The notes beneath the pieces are model-generated. The model saw only the letters and a list, made by a program, of their open reading frames with translations, did not search any database and was not told the DNA's origin. Shown piece after piece: positions 1 through 8,336 of a stretch of DNA of 61,254 nt (within the stretch, counting starts at the first letter, position 1; the number at the start of each line of letters is the position of its first letter). This stretch comes from Acinetobacter lactucae (GTDB taxonomy: Bacteria > Pseudomonadota > Gammaproteobacteria > Pseudomonadales > Moraxellaceae): the NCBI RefSeq assembly GCF_013344765.1, contig NZ_JABVBF010000003.1, forward strand, positions 1-61,254, read 5' to 3'. The position numbers were made by a program, and so were the translations under genes.

Positions 1-170
1 TTGCAAAAGCGTTATTATTACTTTGATATTAAGAGAATTTTCTCATACTTTTTGATGCTTAATTAAGTTGTAAATATAGTCCAAAATAAAATCAGCTTCT
101 TGCTTATAACTTAAACATTATTTGTCTTTAATCCTAATGCCTAGGCAATTACCACAGCGCTGACAAGGGC

Positions 171-199
171 TTGCATGTCGCTTTTCGCCTTAATAATAT
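171..199 (+). promoter_or_regulatory. Possible sigma70 promoter for edd
   Basis: TTGCAT (171-176) and TAATAT (194-199) are separated by 17 bases, placing transcription start near 206 and leaving an 80-base leader before edd. Matches to consensus are moderate (3/6 and 4/6), so this is a candidate only. Confidence 0.35.
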
Positions 200-215
200 T
201 GTTAATCTCTTTTCT

Positions 216-239
216 AAATGATCGTCAAATATATCATTT
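216..239. promoter_or_regulatory. Inverted repeat, possible operator for the gluconate genes
   Basis: AAATGAT (216-222) and ATCATTT (233-239) form a perfect inverted repeat with a 10-base spacer, just downstream of the proposed edd promoter. The position suits a repressor site. No regulator gene lies in the window, so the binding protein is unknown. Confidence 0.3.
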
Positions 240-287
240 GGTCTATTTTTATGTTCCGGCTTATCCGGTTGTACAGGAGCGTCCAGC

Positions 288-2141
288 ATGGACTTGCCGA
301 ATCCAGTATTGGCAAAAGTGACCGAGCGTGTAATCGCCCGTAGTCAAAAAACTCGTTCTGCATATTTACAACGTATTGAACATGCACAAGGCAAATTTCC
401 TGCTCGTGGAGCACTTTCATGTGCCAATCTGGCTCATGGTTTTGCCAGTATGGACGATAATGAAAAATTAATTATTAAAGTTGGCCGTGAACCCAATATT
501 GGCATCGTATCTTCATATAACGAAATGCTTTCGGCCCATGCACCTTATAAAACATTTCCAGATTTAATTAAAACAGCTGCTCGTGAGAATGGTGGCGTGG
601 CACAGTTTGCAGGTGGTGTTCCTGCGATGTGTGACGGTATTACCCAAGGTAATGCTGGCATGGAACTATCATTGTTTTCTCGCGAAACTATTGCGATGAG
701 CACAGCGATTGCATTGTCTCATAACATGTTTGACGCAGCTTTATGTCTGGGTGTTTGTGACAAGATTGTGCCGGGCTTGCTCATTGGTGCTTTGCAATTT
801 GGTTATTTACCTACTATTTTTGTGCCAGCTGGCCCCATGACCAGTGGGTTATCTAACGATGAGAAAGCCAAAATTCGTCAGCAATTTGCAACAGGTCAGG
901 TTGGTCGAGATGCTTTGCTAGAAGCTGAGTCAGCTGCTTATCACGGACAAGGAACTTGTACTTTTTACGGTACGGCTAACAGTAACCAAATGCTGATGGA
1001 AGTAATGGGCTTGCATTTGCCAAGCGCTGCCTTTGTTCATCCTCACACGCCATTACGTGATGCACTTACCGCAGAAGCGGCGATTCGTGTACTTGATTTA
1101 ACAGTTGAGCGCGGAAACTACACGCCGATTGGTCATGTTGTCGATGAAAAAGCCATTATCAATGGCATCGTGGCTTTACTGGCTACAGGTGGTTCAACCA
1201 ACCATACCTTGCATTTGATTGCGATTGCTCGTGCAGCTGGCATCTTGATTGACTGGGACGACTTCGATGAGTTGTCTGCTGTTGTTCCTTTGCTCGCAAA
1301 AATCTATCCAAATGGTAAGGCCGATGTAAACCATTTCCAAGCTGCGGGTGGGGTTGCTTTCCTCATTCGTAACTTACTTGAAGCTGGCTTGTTACATAAC
1401 GATGTAACGACAGTGGCTGGTAAAGGTTTACAGCATTACACCAAAGAGCCGAAATTGATTGACGGCAAGCTCACTTGGGTTGATGGTGTGGTTCAAAGCC
1501 TAGATGACAAAGTACTCCGTAGCATTGACGCGCCGTTTCAACCAGATGGCGGCTTGCGCTTAATGCAAGGTCGTCTTGGCCGTGGTGTTATCAAAATTTC
1601 TGCTGTTGCGCCAGAGCACCGTAAAGTTAAAGCTCCGGCAATTGTGTTTGATTCTCAAGAAGCAGTACAAGCAGCGTTTGATCGTGGTGAGTTACACCGA
1701 GATTTTATTGCGGTTGTTCGTTTCCAAGGTGCGCGTGCTAACGGTATGCCTGAATTGCATCGGTTAACGCCTGTGTTGGGTGTTTTACAAGATCAAGGTT
1801 TCCATGTTGCTTTAGTAACCGATGGTCGTATGTCTGGTGCTTCAGGCAAAGTTCCTGCGGTGATTCATTTATCTCCAGAAGCCTTACTAAATGGGCCGAT
1901 TGCTAAAGTTCAAACAGGCGATATGTTGATTATTGATGCTGAGGCTGGCGTACTCGATGTCGAAATAGATGAACAGACTTGGCAGTCACGACCTGTTGCA
2001 CAGCCAGAACATCAAGCAGAAAACGAAGTTGGCTTTGGCCGTGAATTATTTGGTGTTTTCCGTGCTGCTGCTGCGCCAGCTGAACATGGAGCATCTGTAT
2101 TTGGTGCATTAGTTGGTGAAACTTCACCAGAGCAGATTTGA
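288..2141 (+). CDS. edd: Phosphogluconate dehydratase
   Basis: Cytoplasmic Entner-Doudoroff enzyme that dehydrates 6-phosphogluconate to 2-keto-3-deoxy-6-phosphogluconate (KDPG). The 617-residue protein has the full length of the IlvD/Edd dehydratase family. Cysteines in the contexts [11 protein letters not shown] and GVCDKIVPG fit iron-sulfur cluster ligands of this family. The ATG at 288 has CAGGAG 8 bases upstream. eda follows after 21 bases and gluconate transport and kinase genes follow that, which favours Edd over the similar dihydroxyacid dehydratase IlvD. It is probably the first gene of a gluconate-utilisation unit. Confidence 0.96.
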   Translation: MDLPNPVLAKVTERVIARSQKTRSAYLQRIEHAQGKFPARGALSCANLAHGFASMDDNEKLIIKVGREPNIGIVSSYNEMLSAHAPYKTFPDLIKTAARENGGVAQFAGGVPAMCDGITQGNAGMELSLFSRETIAMSTAIALSHNMFDAALCLGVCDKIVPGLLIGALQFGYLPTIFVPAGPMTSGLSNDEKAKIRQQFATGQVGRDALLEAESAAYHGQGTCTFYGTANSNQMLMEVMGLHLPSAAFVHPHTPLRDALTAEAAIRVLDLTVERGNYTPIGHVVDEKAIINGIVALLATGGSTNHTLHLIAIARAAGILIDWDDFDELSAVVPLLAKIYPNGKADVNHFQAAGGVAFLIRNLLEAGLLHNDVTTVAGKGLQHYTKEPKLIDGKLTWVDGVVQSLDDKVLRSIDAPFQPDGGLRLMQGRLGRGVIKISAVAPEHRKVKAPAIVFDSQEAVQAAFDRGELHRDFIAVVRFQGARANGMPELHRLTPVLGVLQDQGFHVALVTDGRMSGASGKVPAVIHLSPEALLNGPIAKVQTGDMLIIDAEAGVLDVEIDEQTWQSRPVAQPEHQAENEVGFGRELFGVFRAAAAPAEHGASVFGALVGETSPEQI

Positions 2142-2162
2142 ATCAAAGGAACTGAAAAAATA

Positions 2163-2792
2163 ATGATTAAAATTGAAGATATCGTCAAATTGGGTCCAGT
2201 CATTCCTGTATTGGCATTTGATTCTGCCGAGCAAGGTGAAGATGTATCACGTGCGTTGCATGCTGGCGGTGTAAAAGTCCTTGAAATTACATTGCGTACC
2301 GCTGCTGGTCTTGCTGCTATTGAGCGTGCAAGCCAGTTGGCAGATGACATTGTGGTAGGTGTAGGTACGATTACCAAGCCAGAACATTGTGCGCAAGCCA
2401 AAAAAGCAGGTGCTCAATTTGGAGTGTCTCCCGGTCTGACTAAAGACTTACATTTGGCTGCACAAGACGCTGGTTTACCTTTATTGCCGGGTGTGATGAC
2501 ACCAAGTGATCTGATTCAAGCGATTGAGTTGGGTTATGACATTGTGAAGTTCTTTCCAGCTCAACAGGCTGGTGGCGTTGAGATGCTAAAAGCATTTTAT
2601 GGTCCATTTCCAAACTTGCGTTTTTGCCCTACAGGGGGAATTACGGCAGAGTCAGCGCCAGATTTCTTAAAGCAACCAAACGTAGTTTGTGTGGGTGGTT
2701 CATGGTTAACACCTAAAGCTACTGTAGCTGCACAAGATTGGGCTGAAATTACTCGCTTGGCAAAAATTGCGAGTCAGTTGAGAGCGTTGTAA
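2163..2792 (+). CDS. eda: KDPG aldolase
   Basis: Class I aldolase that cleaves KDPG to pyruvate and glyceraldehyde 3-phosphate, the step after Edd. The 209-residue protein has the usual length. The ExxxR pair (E41, R45 in VLEITLRT) and the Schiff-base lysine (K129 in YDIVKFFPA) are both in place. The ATG lies 21 bases after edd, so the two are almost certainly co-transcribed. The glyceraldehyde 3-phosphate it makes could feed the GapN-like dehydrogenase at 5032. Confidence 0.96.
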   Translation: MIKIEDIVKLGPVIPVLAFDSAEQGEDVSRALHAGGVKVLEITLRTAAGLAAIERASQLADDIVVGVGTITKPEHCAQAKKAGAQFGVSPGLTKDLHLAAQDAGLPLLPGVMTPSDLIQAIELGYDIVKFFPAQQAGGVEMLKAFYGPFPNLRFCPTGGITAESAPDFLKQPNVVCVGGSWLTPKATVAAQDWAEITRLAKIASQLRAL

Positions 2793-2851
2793 ATGTAGTC
2801 AATATTTATAAAAAATGAAGTGCATTTTATGTGCTTTAAAGGCTGTATTGA

Positions 2852-2875
2852 TGTGACCAGTTTGTGCTGGTCACA
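2852..2875. promoter_or_regulatory. Perfect 9-bp hairpin between eda and the gluconate permease
   Basis: TGTGACCAG (2852-2860) and CTGGTCACA (2867-2875) pair perfectly around a 6-base loop. No T-tract follows, so an ordinary Rho-independent terminator is unlikely. It could be an operator, a processing site, or a structure that lowers permease expression relative to edd-eda. Confidence 0.45.
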
Positions 2876-2977
2876 CCTAAATATAAAAATTTAGTGTCTT
2901 AACAGTAGGAATTACTGTGGTTGAAGACCTTTGTTTAGGCAGTGTGCCTAAATAATTATTCCAAGGAGAAGTGTCCC

Positions 2978-4336
2978 ATGGAGACGGTTCAGGGTGGCAT
3001 GTTACTGATCTACACTGTAATCGCGATTATTGCTTTAGTGGTCATGATCGCGAAGTTTAGAATTTATCCATTTCTAGTTCTTATTATTGTTTCACTCGGT
3101 TTAGCTCTCGCTGTTGGCATGCCAATGGGCGATATTGTTAAGTCATATGAAGCTGGTACTGGTAAAACCCTAGGCCACCTTGCGATTGTAATCGCACTAG
3201 GAACGATGCTCGGCAAAATGATGGCCGAGTCGGGTGGCGCTGAACGAATAGCAATTACCTTAATTAAATGGTTTGGTGAGAAAAACATTCACTGGGCCAT
3301 GATGTTTATTGCCCTTATTGTGGGGCTTCCCGTATTTTTTGAAGTCGGTTTCGTCCTACTCATTCCAATTGCATTCAACATTGCTAAACGAACAGGAAAA
3401 TCCCTACTGGTTGTGGGCTTGCCGATGGTTGCAGGTTTGTCGGTTGTACATGGCTTAATTCCACCGCATCCAGCGGCATTGTTAGCAGTGCAGGCTTATC
3501 ATGCTGATATTGGTAAAACAATTGCCTACAGTTTGTTAGTTGGTGTACCAACGGCAATTGTTGCAGGACCATTGTATGCGCTTTGGATCAATAAATATGT
3601 CAAATTGCCTGAAAATAACCCGTTAGCAAAGCAATTTATTGAAGCAGATACGACTAGCACCCGTGAGTTACCAAGCTTTGGTATCACCTTATTTACGATC
3701 ATGCTGCCGGTAGTATTGATGTTGATCGGTAGCTGGGCAGATCTTTTCTTTGCACCACAGACTTTTGCAAACGATTTACTACGTTTCATTGGTACCTCTG
3801 ATATTGCATTGTTGATTGCTGTATTAGTCAGCTTTATCACTTTCGGTACGATGCAGGGCTTTAACCGTGAACAAATTGAGAAATTTTGTGGCGGGTGTTT
3901 AGCTTCAATTGCTGGAATCATGTTGATTGTAGGTGCAGGTGGTGGTTTTGGAGGTATTTTGCGTGATAGCGGTATTTCTAATGAGATCGTCTCTACAGCA
4001 TTGAAGGCAAACTTATCACCGTTATTGTTAGGTTGGTTGGTAGCCGCACTGATTCGTTTAGCAACAGGTTCGGCAACGGTTGCAATGGCTACAGCTTGTA
4101 GTATTGTTGCGCCAATTGCAGCTACGGCTGGTGTTGTCGTTAGACCAGAACTTTTAGTACTTGCTACAGGTTCGGGTTCATTGATTTTCTCACATGTAAA
4201 TGATGCAGGATTTTGGTTAATCAAAGAATATTTTGGTATGACAGTAGGGCAGACACTCAAAACTTGGTCGGTATTGGAAACGATTATTTCGGTGTTGGGT
4301 TTAACTTTCACGCTACTTCTTAGCACTATTTTATAA
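2978..4336 (+). CDS. gntT: Gluconate:H+ symporter, GntP family
   Basis: Inner-membrane permease that imports gluconate. The 452-residue protein is very hydrophobic throughout, with about a dozen membrane segments, and has the glycine-rich stretches of GntP permeases (GAGGGFGGILRDSG near the C-terminal third). I start it at the ATG at 2978, which has AAGGAG at 2963-2968; the frame is open from a GTG at 2942 but without a comparable ribosome binding site. gntK follows after 17 bases. Substrate is inferred from the neighbours; some GntP members carry other sugar acids. Confidence 0.9.
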   Translation: METVQGGMLLIYTVIAIIALVVMIAKFRIYPFLVLIIVSLGLALAVGMPMGDIVKSYEAGTGKTLGHLAIVIALGTMLGKMMAESGGAERIAITLIKWFGEKNIHWAMMFIALIVGLPVFFEVGFVLLIPIAFNIAKRTGKSLLVVGLPMVAGLSVVHGLIPPHPAALLAVQAYHADIGKTIAYSLLVGVPTAIVAGPLYALWINKYVKLPENNPLAKQFIEADTTSTRELPSFGITLFTIMLPVVLMLIGSWADLFFAPQTFANDLLRFIGTSDIALLIAVLVSFITFGTMQGFNREQIEKFCGGCLASIAGIMLIVGAGGGFGGILRDSGISNEIVSTALKANLSPLLLGWLVAALIRLATGSATVAMATACSIVAPIAATAGVVVRPELLVLATGSGSLIFSHVNDAGFWLIKEYFGMTVGQTLKTWSVLETIISVLGLTFTLLLSTIL

Positions 4337-4353
4337 TTAGAGGTAAGTAATCC

Positions 4354-4866
4354 ATGATCGTGATTGCAATGGGTGTCTGTGGAACAGGCAAAACACTAAT
4401 TGGCGAGTTGCTATCAGAGCAGCTAGCTTGTGAATTTCTCGATGGCGATACACTGCATTCGGCTGCAAATAAAAGCAAGATGAGTCAAGGTATTCCTTTA
4501 ACTGATGAGGATCGCATGCCTTGGTTGCAAGCTATTCGTAAGGTCATTGAGGAGAAACAACAAGCAGGTGAAACTGCGGTATTTACTTGCTCTTCCCTAA
4601 AGCGAGTCTATCGCGATATTTTACGTGGCTCTGACCAAAATGTGCAGTTTGTTTATTTGAAAGGTTCATATGAGCTGTTACAGCAACGTCTTGCTGAGCG
4701 GGCAGGCCATTTTTTCGACCCTTCATTATTACAGACTCAACTTGATACTTTAGAAGAACCTGACGCCCATGAGGCAATAACGATTGATATTGCATTAACA
4801 CCTGAACAAATAGTTGTGCAGGTTATGCAGAAGCTGGGGATAACTGACAGTGTGTGTCGTGGTTAA
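4354..4866 (+). CDS. gntK: Gluconokinase, GntK type
   Basis: Phosphorylates gluconate to 6-phosphogluconate, the Edd substrate. The 170-residue protein has the usual size. The P-loop at the N-terminus reads MGVCGTGKT, and the LDGDTLH and RAGHFF segments are characteristic of bacterial GntK. The start at 4354 follows AGAGGTAAG. With the permease before it and edd-eda upstream, the set covers uptake, phosphorylation and cleavage of gluconate. Confidence 0.94.
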   Translation: MIVIAMGVCGTGKTLIGELLSEQLACEFLDGDTLHSAANKSKMSQGIPLTDEDRMPWLQAIRKVIEEKQQAGETAVFTCSSLKRVYRDILRGSDQNVQFVYLKGSYELLQQRLAERAGHFFDPSLLQTQLDTLEEPDAHEAITIDIALTPEQIVVQVMQKLGITDSVCRG

Positions 4867-4923
4867 CCTTATTTAAAAATATTACAAATATCTTGGAGGC
4901 TTAAGGCCTACGGTTCAAGCAAA

Positions 4924-4953
4924 GTGAATACCGGTAATAGTACTGGTATTCAC
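4924..4953. promoter_or_regulatory. 30-base inverted repeat upstream of the GapN-like gene
   Basis: GTGAATACCGGTA and TACTGGTATTCAC form a 13-bp stem with a single G:T wobble around the loop ATAG. There is no T-tract. It lies 58 bases after gntK and 79 bases before the next start, so it may be a transcription-factor operator or an mRNA structure that separates the last gene from the gnt genes. Confidence 0.5.
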
Positions 4954-5031
4954 AGGAAACGGGACTGATCATAGTGGTTTAGTCTCGAATATATAAATGC
5001 ATAAATATATAAATAATTGGAGATAAGAAGA

Positions 5032-6660
5032 ATGAGTCATTCAAATAATTTGCAGCAGAAATTTCCTATAGTGGGCAGTATTCCTGAGAATGTGCGTCTA
5101 CCATCCCAGATTCATCAGCGTGTCTCACTAGTGGACGGTGAGTTGAAGTTATGGGCTGGTCCAACCAAGAAAACATTGTCTCCAATCTGGATTCAGCAGT
5201 CTGATGGTAGCTTGCAGCAAGTTGAGCTTGGCAGTTATCCAGTCATGGGTGAGAAAGAAAGCGACGAAGCGCTAGACGCGGCGGTACGGGCTTACAATAA
5301 TGGTCGTGGTGAATGGCCAATGATGAAAGTTGCTGAGCGTATTGGCTGTATGCAAAATTTCATTCAGCGTATGGTGGAACAGCGAGACCTGATTGTTAAA
5401 TTGATCATGTGGGAAATTGGCAAGAGTTTGGCTGACTCTGAGAAAGAGTTTGACCGCACTGTCACCTATATGCGTCAAACTATTGATGCCTTAAAAGACC
5501 TAGACAATGCCAACTCCCGCTTTGTGATTGCTGAAGGTACTATTGGTCAAATCCGTCGTACCCCGTTGGGCGTAGTATTGTGTATGGGCCCATATAACTA
5601 CCCATTGAACGAAACCTTTGCGACTCTGATTCCAGCTATGTTGATGGGGAACACGATCATCTTCAAACCACCTCAATTTGGTACATTATTGTTTGAACCA
5701 TTGCTTGAAGCATTCCGTGAATCATTTCCAAAAGGTGTCATCAATACTATTTATGCACCAGGCTCTCTGGTCGTACCGCACCTACTAGCATCTGGGCAAA
5801 TTAATGTACTGGCACTGATTGGTTCTAGTAAAGTCGCTGATCATTTGAAGAAGCAACATCCTAAATCTCACCGTCTGCGTGCGATTTTGGGGCTGGATGC
5901 TAAGAATGCAGCCATTATTTTACCGGATGCCGACTTGGATCTAACGGTGAAAGAGTGTCTGCTGGGTGCGTTGTCGTTTAATGGTCAGCGTTGTACTGCG
6001 CTCAAAATGCTGATGGTACATCGCTCGATAGCCGATGAATTTGTTAACCGTTTAACGGCTGAACTGGCTAAACTGAAAGTAGGTATGCCTTGGGAAAAAG
6101 GTGTGTTTATTACTCCGTTGCCAGGTATGCACCGTACAGCCTACATGACTGAAGTCATTGAAGATGCTGTGGCTAAAGGGGCAAAAGTGGTTAATCCTGA
6201 AGGTGGTGAATTCTGTAAAACGATGTTCTATCCAGCTGTAGTTTATCCAGTGACTGAGGGAATGAGGCTATATCGCGAAGAACAGTTTGGTCCGGTGATA
6301 CCAGTCTGTGTTTATGATGACATTGAAACTGTGCTGGACTATGTCACTACTTCTGATCATGGTCAGCAGGTGAGTATTTTTGGTAGTGACCCTGAGCAAA
6401 TTGGTCATTTAGTTGATCCGCTGGTCCATCAGGTCTGTCGTGTAAATATCAATTGTCAGTGTCAGCGCGGTCCTGATGTGTTCCCATTCGGTGGTCGTAA
6501 AGATTCTGCGGAAGGTACATTGTCTGTGCATGATGCGCTTCGTGCATTCTCGATCCGTTCTATGATTGCTGCTAAACAGACAGATGACAGTAAAGGCATG
6601 TTGGCTTCTATGGTGTCTGAGCACTATTCTAAATTTGTGAATACCGACTTTATTTTCTAA
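5032..6660 (+). CDS. GapN-like NADP-dependent glyceraldehyde-3-phosphate dehydrogenase (ALDH superfamily)
   Basis: Predicted non-phosphorylating oxidation of glyceraldehyde 3-phosphate to 3-phosphoglycerate with NADP+. The 542-residue protein is longer than a typical ALDH, with an N-terminal extension of about 65 residues before the ALDH core. The nucleophile is C321 in FNGQRCTAL. The segment that in most ALDHs reads ELGGK reads GLDAK here (D289, K291), so the usual general-base glutamate is not in its usual place. The ATG at 5032 follows GGAGATAAGAAG; an in-frame TTG at 5017 is less likely. The function rests on family resemblance and on its place after the Entner-Doudoroff genes; another aldehyde substrate is possible. 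Confidence 0.75.
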   Translation: MSHSNNLQQKFPIVGSIPENVRLPSQIHQRVSLVDGELKLWAGPTKKTLSPIWIQQSDGSLQQVELGSYPVMGEKESDEALDAAVRAYNNGRGEWPMMKVAERIGCMQNFIQRMVEQRDLIVKLIMWEIGKSLADSEKEFDRTVTYMRQTIDALKDLDNANSRFVIAEGTIGQIRRTPLGVVLCMGPYNYPLNETFATLIPAMLMGNTIIFKPPQFGTLLFEPLLEAFRESFPKGVINTIYAPGSLVVPHLLASGQINVLALIGSSKVADHLKKQHPKSHRLRAILGLDAKNAAIILPDADLDLTVKECLLGALSFNGQRCTALKMLMVHRSIADEFVNRLTAELAKLKVGMPWEKGVFITPLPGMHRTAYMTEVIEDAVAKGAKVVNPEGGEFCKTMFYPAVVYPVTEGMRLYREEQFGPVIPVCVYDDIETVLDYVTTSDHGQQVSIFGSDPEQIGHLVDPLVHQVCRVNINCQCQRGPDVFPFGGRKDSAEGTLSVHDALRAFSIRSMIAAKQTDDSKGMLASMVSEHYSKFVNTDFIF

Positions 6661-6674
6661 TAAATATACGAATG

Positions 6675-6702
6675 AAAAGCTAGCCTTCGGGCTGGTTTTT
6701 TA
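6675..6702 (+). terminator. Rho-independent terminator of the gluconate/GapN unit
   Basis: Stem of AGCTAGCC and GGCTGGTT closing a TTCG tetraloop (6686-6689), followed by a T-run. It lies 15 bases after the GapN-like gene. Confidence 0.8.
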
Positions 6703-6725
6703 TAGTGACTCATAATTTGAGTAAT

Positions 6726-6759
6726 AAAAAACGCCTGAAATTAATCAGGCGTTTTTTTT
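6726..6759. terminator. Bidirectional terminator between the GapN-like gene and proA
   Basis: CGCCTGA (6732-6738) pairs with TCAGGCG (6745-6751), with A6 before and T8 after, so it works in both directions. It closes the convergent units on each side. Confidence 0.9.
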
Positions 6760-6772
6760 AATATTAAATCGA

Positions 6773-8038
6773 TTACTGGCGAATTTGTCCGTCACCTAAC
6801 ACAATCCATTTTTGAGAAGTTAAGCCTTCTAAGCCAACAGGACCGCGGGCATGGATTTTATCGGTGGAGATACCAATTTCAGCGCCTAAGCCATATTCAA
6901 AACCGTCAGCAAAACGAGTTGATGCATTAATTACGACAGAGCTTGAATCTACACGAGACAAGAACTGACGAGCCAAAGTATAGTTTTCAGTCACAATTGC
7001 ATCGGTATGATGTGAACCATATTTGTTGATATGGTCAATTGCTTCATCAATCCCGCTAACCACTTTAACAGCAAGGATTGGCCCTAAATATTCAGTGTAC
7101 CAATCTTCTTCTGTCGCAGGTTTTACCGAAGCACCCAAAATACGGCGTGTTTCTGGACAGCCACGTAACTCAACTTGTTTTTCAGCATACAGTTCTGCAA
7201 TGTGCGGTAAGAAAACGTCTGCAATTTTTTCATCAACCAGTAAGGTTTCCATCGCATTACAAACGCCATAACGATGTGTTTTTGCATTTAAAGTAATTGG
7301 TAATGCTTTTTGCAAATCTGCTTGAGCTTCTACAAACACATGGCAGTTACCGTCAAGATGTTTAATGACAGGGATACGCGCTTCATTGGTTACACGCTCA
7401 ATTAAGCTTTTACCACCGCGAGGAACAATGACGTCTACGTATTCACTCATTGTGATGAGGTGACCAACAGCTGCACGGTCAGAAGTTTCAATGACTTGTA
7501 CTGAATGTTCAGGTAAACCAGCAACTTTTAAGCCATGCTTAATCGCTTCTGCGATTGCTTTGTTTGACTCGAGTGCTTCTGAACCACCACGTAAAATAAT
7601 AGCGTTGCCCGATTTAATCGCTAAAGATGCAGCTTCAAGTGTTACGTTTGGACGTGATTCGTAAATCATCCCAACAACACCTAAAGGTACACGCATTTTT
7701 CCAATTTGAATGCCTGTGGGGCGATATGCAAGATCCGTAATTTCCCCAATTGGATCGATAAGAGCGATCACATCTTTTAAACCTTGCAACATCCCTTTAA
7801 AGCGTGCGGGTGTCAGCTCAAGACGATCAAGTAAGGCGCTGTCGAGCTGGTTGCTACGACCTTTATCCATGTCGATTTGATTCGCCGCCAAAATTGCTGC
7901 CTGATTATTTTCTAAAGCAGTATAAATAGCAGAGAGTGCATGATTTTTTAGTGAGGTAGAAGCACTTGTGAGGACACGAGAAGCCTCGCGTGCTTGTTGC
8001 CCAACTTTTTGCATATATTGTTCAATTGAATCTTGCAT
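6773..8038 (-). CDS. proA: Glutamate-5-semialdehyde dehydrogenase (gamma-glutamyl phosphate reductase)
   Basis: Second enzyme of proline synthesis: reduces gamma-glutamyl phosphate to glutamate 5-semialdehyde with NADPH. The 421-residue length is standard. The catalytic cysteine sits in [12 protein letters not shown], and [16 protein letters not shown] and the IILRGGSEA stretch are diagnostic for ProA. The partner proB is not adjacent. It ends at the bidirectional terminator at 6726-6759 and appears to be monocistronic. Confidence 0.96.
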   Translation of the reverse strand: MQDSIEQYMQKVGQQAREASRVLTSASTSLKNHALSAIYTALENNQAAILAANQIDMDKGRSNQLDSALLDRLELTPARFKGMLQGLKDVIALIDPIGEITDLAYRPTGIQIGKMRVPLGVVGMIYESRPNVTLEAASLAIKSGNAIILRGGSEALESNKAIAEAIKHGLKVAGLPEHSVQVIETSDRAAVGHLITMSEYVDVIVPRGGKSLIERVTNEARIPVIKHLDGNCHVFVEAQADLQKALPITLNAKTHRYGVCNAMETLLVDEKIADVFLPHIAELYAEKQVELRGCPETRRILGASVKPATEEDWYTEYLGPILAVKVVSGIDEAIDHINKYGSHHTDAIVTENYTLARQFLSRVDSSSVVINASTRFADGFEYGLGAEIGISTDKIHARGPVGLEGLTSQKWIVLGDGQIRQ

Positions 8039-8066
8039 AGCATTTTTTAATCATTTACCAATGAGT

Positions 8067-8094
8067 AAGATAGTAGCAGTCAAATGCAGAACAA
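8067..8094 (-). promoter_or_regulatory. Candidate proA promoter
   Basis: On the minus strand TTGTTC (8094-8089) and TATCTT (8072-8067) are 16 bases apart, 29 bases upstream of the proA start. Confidence 0.45.
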
Positions 8095-8211
8095 TGAATG
8101 GCTTTTTTTGAAAAATGTGACTGCTATAAAAAACATTTAAATATTTTGCAAACTATTAGCGGCTTAAACAAGATGAGCGGTCATTTCAGCGATTGCGTAT
8201 ATTTCAGACAA

Positions 8212-8240
8212 TTGTTTAGAATGTTATTGTGCAATATAAA
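8212..8240 (+). promoter_or_regulatory. Candidate promoter for the hydrolase-PilZ gene
   Basis: TTGTTT (8212-8217) and TATAAA (8235-8240) with a 17-base spacer. Transcription would start near 8247, giving a 90-base leader. This and the proA promoter are all I see in the 298-base divergent intergenic region 8039-8336. Confidence 0.6.
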
Positions 8241-8336
8241 CTAATACAAATTTTAAAGATTTGTGCATAAAAGATTACGTGTTCAAGAAGGAACTCTTGC
8301 AGCATAAAAAAATTACAGCAAGGAGGAAGCAAGGAT

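Larger units (their letters stand above)
1..287. other. AT-rich leader upstream of edd
   Basis: No gene is supported here. The stretch holds a possible promoter at 171-199 and an inverted repeat at 216-239, annotated separately, and the edd ribosome binding site CAGGAG at 274-279. The first 160 bases show nothing I can assign. Confidence 0.5.

Noticed and set aside
3526..4326. 266-codon open frame on the minus strand
   Set aside because: It lies wholly inside the gluconate permease gene, has no ribosome binding site or recognisable domain, and its composition is that of an antisense shadow.
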